Shown in pieces: positions 32,387 through 44,300 of a stretch of 64,000 nucleotides of DNA. Below the pieces are notes generated by a model. The model saw only the letters and a program-made list of their open reading frames with translations. It did no database searches and was not told the origin of the DNA. Positions within the stretch are counted from its first letter, which is position 1. The number at the start of each line of letters is the position of its first letter. This stretch comes from Poecilobothrus nobilitatus (taxonomy: Eukaryota > Arthropoda > Insecta > Diptera > Dolichopodidae): NCBI GenBank assembly GCA_947095535.1, contig OX352774.1:175458200-175522199 (forward strand), written 5' to 3'. The position numbers and the translations under genes were made by a program.

Positions 32387-34889
32387 ACAAGTAAATGTAA
32401 CAGTAAGTCGATGCAACCGACTTATTAATACCCTACACCTGAATAATTCGAATTAAATTAACAATCCATAAGTGTTTTTGGCAGCTGCTTGAACTTCTTC
32501 CCTTTTCTGTCTTATTCAACTCGAATTTCAAGAACGTAAAAGAGGCATCCGCTTGGGATATGCTTGACACCCTTGTATAAAATTTTAAGTTTCTATCTTA
32601 ATTATTTTCGGAGATTGGTAGTCCTTGGGATGTTTGTGTCAGCTACCCGAATTGCCACTCCAATTCATCGAATCCATCTCAGGAACATAAAGAAAACTTG
32701 CCAGAACACCATTCTATTAAATTTAAAGGTTCTACTTTTGTTGGTTTTGGAGATATGCTCGTTGCTCTTGTGCTCGTCCGGAAGTTTCCAAAATACGAAC
32801 CCATGGTTCAAATTCTTTCAAATGTCAGTTTCCAATTTTACAGAAAAGGAAACATAACAGAACACCTTTGTACTAAAAATAAAAGTTCTATCTTTGTTGG
32901 TTGTGGAGATATACTCGTTTGCTCTGGGGCTCGTCCGGAAGCTTCCAAGATTTGAACCCATGGACCAAATCCTCACAAATTTCAGAAACATAAATCAAAC
33001 ATGAAGAAACACCATTCTGCCTAATTTAAAGGTTATATCTTTGTTGCATTTGGAGATAATATCATTTGCTCTGAGGCTCGTTCGGAAGCTTTCAAAATCC
33101 GAACCCAAGGACCAAATCCTCTCAAATTTCAGAGGCCTAAATCATACATGAAAGAACACCATTATGCCAAAAGTAAAGGTTATATATTTGTTGTTTTTGG
33201 AGATAATCTCATTTGCTCTGGGGCTCGTTCGGAAGCTTCCAAAATCCAAACCCATGGACCACATCCTCTTAAATTTTAGAGACATAAATCAAACTGGAAG
33301 AAACATCATTATAAAAAATTTAAAGGTTCTATCTTTATTGGTTTTGGAGATAATCTCGTTTGCTCTGGGGCTCTTTCGGAAGTTTCCAAAACCCGAACCC
33401 ATGGACCAAATCTTCTCACATTTCAGAGACTTAAATAAAACATGAAAGAACACCACCCTGCCAAATTTAAAGGTTATATCTTTGTTGGTTTTGGAGATAA
33501 TCTCATTTGCTCTGGTGCTCGTTCGGAAGCTTCCAAAACCAAACCCATGGATCAAATCCTCTTAAATTTCAGAGACATAAATCAAACACGAAAGAACACC
33601 ATTGTACCAAATTCAAAGGTTCTACCTTTGTTCGTATTGGATATAATCTCATTTGCTCTGCGGCTCGTTCGGAAGCTTCCAAAATTCGAATCCACGGTTC
33701 AAATTCTTTCAAATTTAAACTCATGGCCAAATCCTCTCAAATTTCAGAGACTTAAATCAAACATGAAAAAACACCATTCGGCCAAATTTAAAGGTTATAT
33801 ATATTTGTTGTTTTTGGAGATAATCTCATTTGCTCTGGGGCTCGTTGGGAAGCTTCCAAAATCCAAACCCATGGACCACATCCTCTTAAATTTTAGAGAC
33901 ATAAATCAAACTTGAAGAAACATCATTATAAAAAATTTAAAGGTTCTATCTTTATTGGTTTTGGAGATAATCTCGTTTGCTCTGGGGCTCGTTCGGAAGT
34001 TTCCAAAACCCGAACCCATAGACCAAATCTTCTCACATTTCAGAGACTTAAATAAAACATGAAAGAACACTACCCTGCCAAATTTAAAGGTTATATCTTT
34101 GTTGGTTTTGGAGATAATCTCATTTGCTCTGGTGCTCGTTCGGAAGCTTCCAAATCCAAACCCATGGACCAAATTCTCCTAAATTCCAGAGGCCTAAATC
34201 ATACATGAAAGAACACCATTCTGCCAAAAGTAAAGGTTATATCTTTATTGGTTTTGGAGATAATCTCATTTGCTCTGGGGCTCGTTCGGAAGCTTCCAAA
34301 TCCAAAACCCATGGACCAAATCCTCTTAAATTTCAGAGACATAAATCGAACGGGAAGGAACATCATTGTACAAAATTTAAAGGTTCTATCTTTGTTGGTT
34401 TTGGAAATAATCTCATTTGCTCTGGTGCTCGTTCGGAAGCTTCCAAATCCAAAACCCATGGACCAAATCCTCTTAAATTTCAGAGACATAAATCGAACGG
34501 GAAGAAACATCATTGTACAAAATTTGAAGGTTCTATCTTTGTTGCTTTTGGAGATAATCTCGTTTGCGGAGATTATCTCCAAAAGCCGGAATCATTCGGA
34601 AGCTTCCAGAATCCGAACCCATGGACGGATTTTGTCCAGATTCGAACTTAGCCTTTCTTTCGTAATTAGTAACCTACTATATAAATTTCATCAAGATAGC
34701 ATCATTATTTTTTGAGTTATCGTGCGTACGGACGGACGGACGGACGGACGGACATCGCTAAATCGACTCCGGCGGTGATCCTGATTCAGAATATATATAC
34801 ATGTCTATACCTAACTCGCTTCCTTTTGGTGGTTACAAACACCATACCAAAGTTAATATACCCTATACTTTAGGTGTAGGGTATAAAAA
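32387..34889 (-). mobile_element. DINE-like family 1, copy 3, expanded by a 147-bp minisatellite
   Basis: Has the same ends as copy 1: AACAAGTAAATGTAACAGT, the hairpin TAAGTCGatgcaacCGACTTA and ATACCCTACACCTGAA at the left, and CGTGCGTACGGACGGACGG, TCGCTAAATCGACTCC and TTAGGTGTAGGGTATAAAA at the right. The GGAC block is repeated about five times, against one in copy 1. The extra 1.6 kb is a tandem array in the centre. Total length is about 2.5 kb. No enzyme is encoded. It abuts the broken gene at 31417-32386. Confidence 0.82.
32755..34640 (+). repeat. Tandem array of about 13 units of about 147 bp
   Basis: The word CTCGTTCGGAAGCTTCCAAA recurs with small changes at about 32780, 32930, 33078, 33223, 33368, 33517, 33664, 33840, 33987, 34134, 34279, 34428 and 34598, mostly 145-151 bp apart. 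Units also share 'tttggagataatctc' and 'acccatggaccaaatcctc'. Because 147 is a multiple of three, reading frames stay open from unit to unit on both strands, which explains the several 80-175-codon frames here. The units are diverged relatives of the roughly 142-bp units at 7400-7900. I treat the open frames as by-products, not genes. Confidence 0.85.
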
Positions 34890-36023
34890 GAACTTTTCAG
34901 TTGTGCAATTTTTTTTTTAATGTGATGAAATCAATAAAAATTTTTACCATATAATATCTTAATTATTAATAATTAAATAAATATATCTTATATATTAAAT
35001 GTCTCTTTGTCGTGCTAAATTGTATATTGTTATTAAAATGAAAGTTTTAAATTATTTTTCATTTACATATGTAGGTCAAAAGAAAAAAAAAATTAGTTGT
35101 TCAACTTATAATATTAATAATAAATCCTATACTACTTGAATATGTTATTTTTTTAATTTATAAATTTACCTTCATTTTTACCCTTACCATTGTATAATCT
35201 GGTATAATTTTATGAAACCATAAACAGTTTTGCATTGAAAATAATTTGCAATAAGATTTGTTTTTTTTAAATGATTTTATTATATTATGTTTAAGTAAAT
35301 CAGTTGTCTTAATTGTATTTCATTTATTGCAGATGAGCTTTATTGCATTTGCATATTACATTTGTAGCTTTAAAAAGAGCCGTAAATTAAAGAAAAATCC
35401 CTTGTTATAATATATATGTCATATAATTTATATACTCATTAGTCATAAGTCATAGGGCGTGGATCAATATATTGACAAAGATTATTTTGGAAAAAGCCGT
35501 TAAAATAAATTATTTAAATAATTTCTAATAAATTATTTACCCACTAAATATTCCGTATATGTTAAACTATAATATAACCCACGACTTCTGAACACCTGCT
35601 AATCCAATCATTGACATCTTGACTAAATTTTAATGTAAATATTTATAAAATGTAAATTTTAATTTTCGTATAAGTTTAAAATAGGTTCGTTTACACATGG
35701 TTGCTCTTTATAATCTATCTAGAAATAACAATTAATACAAGTAAGATGGCATTTTGATACCATTCCCTTGAATTTTTGGTTACTAGCTATATTCTATAAC
35801 CAGTCGGTAGAGTTAAGAAATAAAATTAGTTTTCTAATTGAAATGTCTGAGTAAGTAGGGAATCCCCAAATTTTTTGTTTGATTCTGAGTCAAAAATTTC
35901 AGTTGCCTAGGTTCTGAAATCCATTCCCATTCTAGTTGCCTGGGTTCCTATCAGTTAACCGTAATTAATCCTACGGCTCTTGCAGTGCTTTGCTTTTACG
36001 ACTGTATAGGTTAGGATTTGGAT
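34890..36023. other. Non-coding spacer
   Basis: AT-rich up to about 35700. From 35740 to 36020 the base composition is more balanced ('ttgcctaggttctgaaatcc', 'gttgcctgggttcctatc': a short direct repeat about 40 bp apart). No coding frame or known element is recognised there. Confidence 0.35.
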
Positions 36024-37395
36024 CCTGTATAATATATGGATCGGGTGTATTAAAATTGCTCCTCCATTTGTAACACCTCGAAATAAGCTAGCTAGATATA
36101 TCTTCAAAGGTATAGATCGGATTAGAATTAAGCTTTGTCCGTCCGTCCATCCGTCAGCAAGATAACTCTAAAACTAAGAAAGCTAGAGTCTTGAAATTAA
36201 CACAAAATATTCTTATAACAATTTGTAGGTTCCCTATTTTTTTGGTTGAAATCCGACCAAAACTTCGCATAGCTCTCGAACACCTAATTTTTAGATCCCC
36301 ACATTTTTTTTTGAAATAGAGCCATGAAATTTTAACTGCTGATAGATGACACAAAAATATTAATTTTATGGAAATAACCTTTTTTCTGTAGGCCTACCCG
36401 TTACGGAGCTACAAAGTTCAAATAAGCTCTATATTTAAATTGTTATAACACAAGTTGTATAAGATATATTTTCAATTTGAAAACGCCAAATGATTACTGC
36501 TTTTATTACCTTTACAAATATATATATAATAATTATATATTTGTGCCATACGGTGTCTTAATTTTATGCGTGCAAAATTCATGACTCGTTCTATCTTCCA
36601 AACGGTTTAAGTTAAAAACTTCAAATTTTGAGAGACGTTAGGTCTTTGAAAATAAGTATGAGTCATTTCAGAAAATAGTTTTGTATCGCCCCTCGTTTCG
36701 GAGCTGTATGGCGTTAAAAACTAAAAATTCCTTATTTTTAAACAACTGTGACTTGTCCAAACACCTGTCCAAATTTTTTTGAAGTAATATACAAAAATTA
36801 AAGCTCCAACATTATATATTTCTATTAACAACTTTTCTTAATAATATAACGTTACCTTAAAATTGACGAAAGTGTGACTTCATTTTTCTAAAAATTTTTT
36901 TAACGATTTTTTTGCATTTTTTTTTACTCGATAATTTGAAATGCATCATCATGCGTAGTACAAAAAAAATTAAATAAATAAAAAATATAACTGTTGCTTA
37001 AAGAATTTATATTTATATGATATTAGTATAAGTTTAATCACATATCGTATATTTCACTGATGAATAAATGATATATAATACATACATATGTACAATGTAA
37101 ATTATTATACATTTTCCGCTTAGTATTAAATGGTACTATAGCATATTTGGAAAAGTTTTGGATTGATAATCGTTTTGGGGAAGGTTAGAATATGCTTTTG
37201 AAGAATGTGTACACATATAGTTTGAATATATGTACAAACTATAGTCCTAGAAATTATAAAATTCACCTAAATTATTTTAAAATTCTAAAAAATTAAAAAA
37301 ATAAAATTATAAACAGAGTAACAGGCTATGAACATACTAACGGTTCGTACGGGTATCTAAGAGTTGACAAAGGCAACTGTATTCTTCCTCGTTTT
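36024..37395 (+). mobile_element. DINE-like family 2, copy 1
   Basis: Begins near 'ggatcgggtgtatt', then 'ctccatttgtaacacctcga', 'aagctagctagatatatctt' and the microsatellite TGTCCGTCCGTCCATCCGTC. It ends with ACGGTTCGTACGGGTATC, the hairpin AGTTGacaaaggCAACT and TATTCTTCCTCGTTTTT at 37395. The body is about 1.37 kb and non-coding. It is inverted relative to copies at 42449 and 56612. Repeated phrases such as 'ggagctacaaagttcaa' and 'ttcatagctct'-like words also occur in family 3, so the bodies share ancestry. Confidence 0.8.
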
Positions 37396-39880
37396 TATGT
37401 AAATCTGAGACAATGAAACAAACAAACACACTTTCTGCTTTATATATTAGATAAGGTGCATTTCATTTTTGAAAATGGTAAAAATATGATGATTTGATTT
37501 AAAAATGATAAAAATATTCATTTCCTTAAGAAAAAACCGGATTTTTAATGTAACGAAATATATTAAACTTATAGTAACGAAAAATATTAAACTCTCTCTT
37601 GATTTGAGGTGTTGTCGTGTTGATATACATTTAATTCTTTGTTTGTACCATACCTAATCTAATCTCTTCATAATTTTAATTAAAATTTCTCAAATATTTA
37701 ATTTAATTTCATTTGTAAGATAAGGTTTTAATGTATTAATAGAAATGTTATTGTCTAAATTTGTCAAAAATTAAAATTAAAAATATAAAGATAGATTTCC
37801 GGTTTTAACGGGAAACTATAAAATTACTAAAAAAGAAGTGAAGAAGGAATAAGGAAGAAAAAAACATTAAAATAAAAAATAAAAAAATAGAATTAAAATT
37901 AATACAAGTAGATATTAAATAATAATAAAAGATATTTTTAATAGAAAATTTAATGACTCATTTTAGAACAGTGCTTCAATAATTTTAGAGATCATTATTT
38001 ATTAATTTTTTGATTAGTAATTGTTATACATATAATATATACATAGTTTTGACTTAAACAATATATTTGCATTAAATACATATGTAGTTATTTATATATA
38101 TTTTTAAGCATGTGCTAATAAATTTATATTTGATTCTAAAGTTTTAGTTACAATATACAATATTTTATTTTTTTTATCATTTAATGTTTGCATATTTATC
38201 AATAAACAAGTTCAATACATATACATAGGCATATATATACATACAATTTTTTTTTTTTGGAACACTGATAAAAATACGAATAATTTACGAACCTTATGTG
38301 AATTTTAATTAAATAACTAGACTACAAATTTTTTTTAAAAATTAAAAACAAAAACTAAAATAAAAATAAAAATTTACATATAAAATAAAAATTATCACAT
38401 AAAAAAAAATATTCCTTTTATGATAATAATATTAGATAGTAAATAATAAATTTTATAAAAATTTATAAAATCAATTTAATTCTATATATACAAAATATAA
38501 AAAAATAAACTTATCCCTTTCACTCTTTTCACTTTTTTGCCTATATGTGGGTAATAATTAATTGAAGGACACTTTAATTAAAGTAAGAATCAATATAGCT
38601 TCTGAAACATTTCATCGTTATATACACTTAAAAATCCTTTCCTTTAATCTGATTAATATTAAAGGTAGTCGTAAAGCGTAGTCGTTAAATCACCGAGCTA
38701 CTAATCATAAATCTAGCGTTAAAATTACGGTCAGGTCATATCCAATACTAGTATAATTTATATCGTATAATAGTTTATAACGTAATAATTAAATATCGTA
38801 ATAACAAAATAAATAAAAATAAATAATATGTTATCCATTTTGTAAGTTAATAAATAGATGACTCACAAATATAATTAATATTATCATCGACTTAATCAAC
38901 AAGTAATAAACGATTTAGTGAAAATAATGATTAAAAAGAAATTGAAGCTTAAGCAAATGTGAAAAATCAAGCGTCTTAGTGAATATCACATTCTCCTTAT
39001 AGTATAAAAGTGAAAAGGAAAAAAAAACTCCTTTCAATACAAATTCTAAACCATATAAAATATTAAAATCGTTGTTTACATATTTTTTAGACTTAAGAAG
39101 AGTAAATAATTAATCTTTGCTTTTAGCGAACTGATTAATTTTCATTTAATAGTATGAGGGGGCAGCGGCCTTTAAATAAATAAAGGTTTCAGATATTTTT
39201 CTAAATTTTTAAATCTGTAAATTATTCTTATATTTTAAAGCAAATATTACACGTATAATTTACTTATGATTCTTTATTATTTTTATATTACCTTGTTGTA
39301 TAGTTTTAAATCATAAAATTTTAGTAATGTATAAAAGTTAATTAATCATTACTATAATTACTTTTTATTATATTTTTATCTATAATTTTATTTTATTTTT
39401 ATTTATCAGTTAATCAGTCAACTTAATTTGCATTACTTACATATAGTTGATAATTTTTAGGTTTTTTTTTGTTAAAATATAGAAACAAATTGAAATAAAA
39501 ATGTTTTTTTCGAGAAGCGAGAATTCCTATCTATATGGATTCCACCTAAAAGTTAATTACCAAACTACATAATCATTTATGTTGCAAAAAGGTATAATAT
39601 AATATTTTGCGTTCTTCATTCTGCCTATTGTTAAAAATATATACAGTTTTTAATTTGAAAAAAAATATAATATAAACTGACAACAACAACTGTCACAAAC
39701 TAATATAATTTGATTATTTTTTTTATCAATTTCTTAATCTTAACTCTTTTGTTTTATAAATAGTAGTCACTTAACTATAGTCACATAAGTACCATGAAGG
39801 TATATACATATATATCCTTTATGATAATACTACTATAATTAGTCATACATATATTTATTGAGTTGGGTATAAAATTTAAA
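37396..39880. other. AT-rich non-coding stretch
   Basis: No gene or bounded element is seen. Composition is extreme A+T with scattered poly(A) and TATA runs. No recognised exon. Confidence 0.4.
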
Positions 39881-39884
39881 AAAA

Positions 39885-40450
39885 AAAATATTCCATTTCC
39901 AAAATACCATTTAGATAATTCCCAAAAAACCAAATTCTACAAAAAAAAATTCCAAAATTCAAAATTTAAAGGAGCAAGTACTTTAAATAGTACTAAAAAC
40001 CCCGCTAAACAAATTATTGGGACTCTGATTTTGTAATTAACTATAAAATCCTACCTTTTTATTTTTTATATACATATTTCAATAAAAATATATTTAATAT
40101 AGAGGCGGATGTCGCCCCCAAACCCCCGTTAAACATTGTGTTAAATTATTGAGACCGTGATTTTGGAACCATAACTTTAAAATCCCTCCTAATTATTTTG
40201 TCTTATATACATATTTCAACTACTGTGAAAATTGTATAATCCAGAATTTCTAAAAAACTACAAGATCTCTCCAAATAACTTTTTTACATACGTATTATTT
40301 GACAACTAAGCACTTAAAATAGTGGGGCCAGTGCTTCGAAACTTTTGTGGAATTCGTTTTGGTAGAGTTTTTTTTTTTGAAATAAAAATTTTTCGTTGTT
40401 TTGGAATTTTTTTTGGAATAATTGTGAATTTTTTTTTGGAATTTATGACA
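39885..40450. mobile_element. Relative of the 15.6-kb element, with TTGGAATTTT end words
   Basis: The centre (39960-40330) repeats the unit seen at 15790-16210: 'cgctaaacaaattattggga' near 40003, 'tcgcccccaaacccccgtta' near 40112, and 'atccctcctaattattttg' near 40182. The right end (40350-40447) has several 'ttttggaatttttttt' words, and the left end (39890-39965) has the same word inverted ('aaaaaattccaaaattc'). The end words differ from those at 15.6-16.5 kb although the core is shared. Confidence 0.45.
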
Positions 40451-41275
40451 TCATCTCATATTTATTTATATGTATGTATATGTATTTGTTTACTTTAGAT
40501 AATTTTATATATAGGACCTCTAAAAAATATAAAATTTACAATAAAATAGTTATGTATATACGTACAGTTTACGAATAACGATTTTTTTAAAGAGTTAAAA
40601 TTCTGAAAACTTAAAGTTTAAGCTATGAGATTTAATATAGTTAGTGTATATATAGAACAATAAACTAAAAGAAAATATATGACTTTTATGCTTCCCCTCT
40701 TTCACATAACTCTCTACTTTTTATTTTAAGGCTCAGTTAAGTTATCAATTGTTAATATTGATAAAAACAAAAAATATATACCAAATATTTTCAATAATAA
40801 AAGAAAACTTATCAAAAATGTTTATACTTACAGACAAAGTCAAAATATTTTATCTTATCAATAGGTGTAACAGATTACTATATTTAAAAAAAAAAAGAAT
40901 AAAAGAAATAATAAAAAAAAAAAACAAAAAAATAAATACTGATAAATAATAATGGAATAGAAAATATAAAATAATTGATATTTGATATTAAAAATGAATA
41001 ATCAAAATTTAGTTAAAAAAATTCACCTGATGAAGTTGAATCATTTATAAAAAACAAAAAAATTATTTATTTTAATGTAATTTTCATTATTTATATATAG
41101 ATATATATATATATATTTTTTTATTTATCTTTTTTTTTTTTTTATAAACAGATTTAATAATAATTGTGGAATATATATATGTATATATAGAAAACAACTA
41201 TAGTTATCTATATTAAATTGTTTGGATTGGCAACACTTTTTTTTTTTTTATATACATATTTAAATTATAAATAAA

Positions 41276-41306
<31 letters not shown>

Positions 41307-41385
41307 CTTAACCTAATAATCAAAAATTAATAAAGAAAAAATCAAAATTTGAAAACAAATTCAATACAATTATTATAATAAAAGG
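40451..41385. other. Upstream region of the tetraspanin gene
   Basis: AT-rich sequence with a (TA)n run at about 41277-41300 and poly(T) runs. It should contain the tetraspanin promoter and 5' UTR, but no core promoter motif stands out against the AT background. Confidence 0.35.
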
Positions 41386-44300
41386 ATGGCGCTTTTAACA
41401 GGAGGAGCGAATTTTATACGATATATTCTATTTGCATTCAATTTATGTTTTGTGGTAAGTAAAATTAATATATATTTTTTTTTTATTTAAATCTGTTGTT
41501 TTTTGTTTTGTTCTTAATTAAATAAAAAAAAAAAAATTATTAATGTTTTATTAATTAAAATGTAAATTTATAATTAAAATAATTAATATTAAAAGTATTT
41601 ATCATACGATAGTACTGCCATATATATTTATTCTAATAAACTTAGAACTTTATTTTTTTTTTTTTTTAAATAAAACTAAAGGCAGATATTTGTCCAGATA
41701 TAGGATAATTTCAATAAATACAAATGCATTTTGTATTCTGATATAATATAAACTGAAAAGTTAAGTACAAAATTTACATATCAATTAAAGTTTTAACTGG
41801 TAATATAAGTACAAAGGTTAATAAAAATTATGATAAATTGAAAGAAAAAAAGAAGAAATTAACAAATTTTAATAATTTTAAGAAAATATAATAACATTAT
41901 AATAGGTTCTGTTATAGTCACAACAAAAAAAAAGAACAAAAGTAAAATTTAATTTATATTTTTATTTTATCTTATTTATAAAATTTATTTTATCTTGAAA
42001 AATTTATTGAATATTAAATAAATGGTTAAAAAATAATCGATTAATACTTCTGTTAAAATGGTCAATCAAAAAACAAACAAAAAAGCAATTAATCAAAAAC
42101 GTAATTAATTTTTATCTTCTAAAAAATACAGAAATACATTATTAAAAATTTTTTTATAACAATACGTCATAAATTTTAAAATGGAAAGAAAAAAATAATA
42201 ACACAGTAAAAAAAAAAAATACGATATAAAATACATAATATGCTGATTTTAAACAAAACTGCGACAAAAATTATCATTAATGATCTATTTACCTATACCT
42301 ATATATTAAAGTGTCCTACAAACTGTACTGTGTACTGTATATTTTGAACAAAACAAAAAAAAAATAGTTTTTTCATAAAGTTATAGACAAAACTAAACTT
42401 AAAACTAAAATTAAAATATAATAAAAATTAATAAGTTAAATAACAAAAAAAACGAGGAAGAATACAGTTGCCTTTGTCAACTCTTAGATACCCGTACGAA
42501 CCGTTAGTATGTTCACAGCTTGTCACTCTGCTTACAATATTATTTTTTTAATATTTTAGTATTTTAAAATAATTTGGGTGAATTTTATAATTTCTAGAAC
42601 TATGGGTTGTACATATATTCAAACTATATGTTTATATGTGCATTCTTCTAAAGCAGATTCTAACCTTCCACATAACGATTATCAATCCAAAACTTTTTCA
42701 AATATTCTATAGTACCATTTAATACTAAGCGGTAAATGTATATTAAATTTACTTAGTACAAAATAATAAATATAATTTTAAATATTATATTATATTATAA
42801 ATATAATATTATATATTATATTTTAAATTCCATTGACAGAATAATTTCTATAAGTACAATAAAATACATATATGTATGTAAATACGACGCTATATAATAT
42901 ACATCTATACTCTTATCATTCATTCACTAGTGACATATACGATATATTGTAAATAAACATGATATTATATAAGTATGTATATATATCAATATCATATAAA
43001 TAAAAATTCTTCAAGCAACCGTTATGTTGTTTATTTATTTACATTTTTTTGTACTACGCATTATATCCTCAACAATTTCAAATTATCGAGTAAAACAAAA
43101 TGGAAAAAATTCGTTAAAGAAATTTGTTAGAAAATTTGAAAAAATCAAGAAACACTTTCGTCAATTAAGTAATCCTATATTATTAAAAAAAAGTTGTTAA
43201 CAGAAATAAGAGTATAATGTTGATCCTAAACGCGGGGTGCCCTTACAGATCCCTTAACCCTTACAGATCCTAAACCCTTACAGATCCTAAACGCGGGGTG
43301 ATACAAAAAAAATTTTTGAAATGACTCATACTTATTTTCAAAGATCTAACTTCTGTCAAAATTTCAAGTTTGCAACTTAAACCGTTTAGAAGATAGAAGG
43401 GTTAAAGTATTTTGCAAAATTTGAGTTTCGAATAACGGTAAATTAAGACATCGTATGCCACAAATATATTATTAATGTATATATATTTTTAAAGCTAATA
43501 AAAGTAGTAATCGTTTGGCGTTTTCAAAATGAAGATATACCTTATACAACTTGTGCTATAACAATTTAAATATAGAGTTTTTTTGAACCTTTGGGGAGCT
43601 GTAGCTCCGTAACGGGTGGGGCTACAAAAAAAAGTTATTAAAAATAAAATTAATATTTTTGTGAGATCTATCAGCAGTTAAAATTTATGATTCATATTCA
43701 TAGCTCTATTTCAAAAAAATGTGGGGATCTAAAAGTTAAGAGTTCGAGAGCTACCCTAAGTTTTGGTCCAAACTCAACCAAAAAAAATAGGGAACCTACA
43801 AATTTTTCCCAGAATATTTTGTGTAAATTTCAAGATTCTAGCTTTCTTAGTTTTTGAGTTAGCGTGCTGACGGACGGACGGACATGGCTCAAACGCCTTA
43901 GAATTTTTTTCCGATCCGATCCATACCTTTGAAGGTATATCTAGCTCGCTTATTTCGAGGTGTTACAAACGGAGGAGTAATTTTATTATACCCGATCCTA
44001 TCGTACGGGTATAAAAATAAAAAAACAATTTTATTTTCTTATCGTATATATTGTTAGTATCAGGAGCACGTATTTTTTTAACTTTTTTGTTATCAGAAAT
44101 TAAAATTTCGGTTCTGTTTATGTTTTTAATTCTTTTTTTTTCGATCAACTTTTAATTATCGTTCTTATCGTTTTTATCGATTAATGATTAAGGTAAAAAT
44201 GGAATAAACTTGGGGTAACTAGGGAACAATTTAAATTAAAATAATATTTTAAATATACATATAATTAAAATATTATATCTTTGTTCATATTCTTAATTTA

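Noticed and set aside
32755..34640. Possible CRISPR-like array because of regular spacing
   Set aside because: Units are continuous diverged minisatellite copies with no short conserved repeat separating unique spacers, and the context is an animal nuclear genome.
33164..34715. Several open frames of 80-175 codons on both strands
   Set aside because: They follow the 147-bp tandem units, occur in overlapping frames and opposite strands at once, and translate the same repeat. They are by-products of a unit length divisible by three.
41276..41301. (TA)n run as a replication origin or promoter signal
   Set aside because: Simple TA runs are common throughout this AT-rich DNA; nothing else supports a function.
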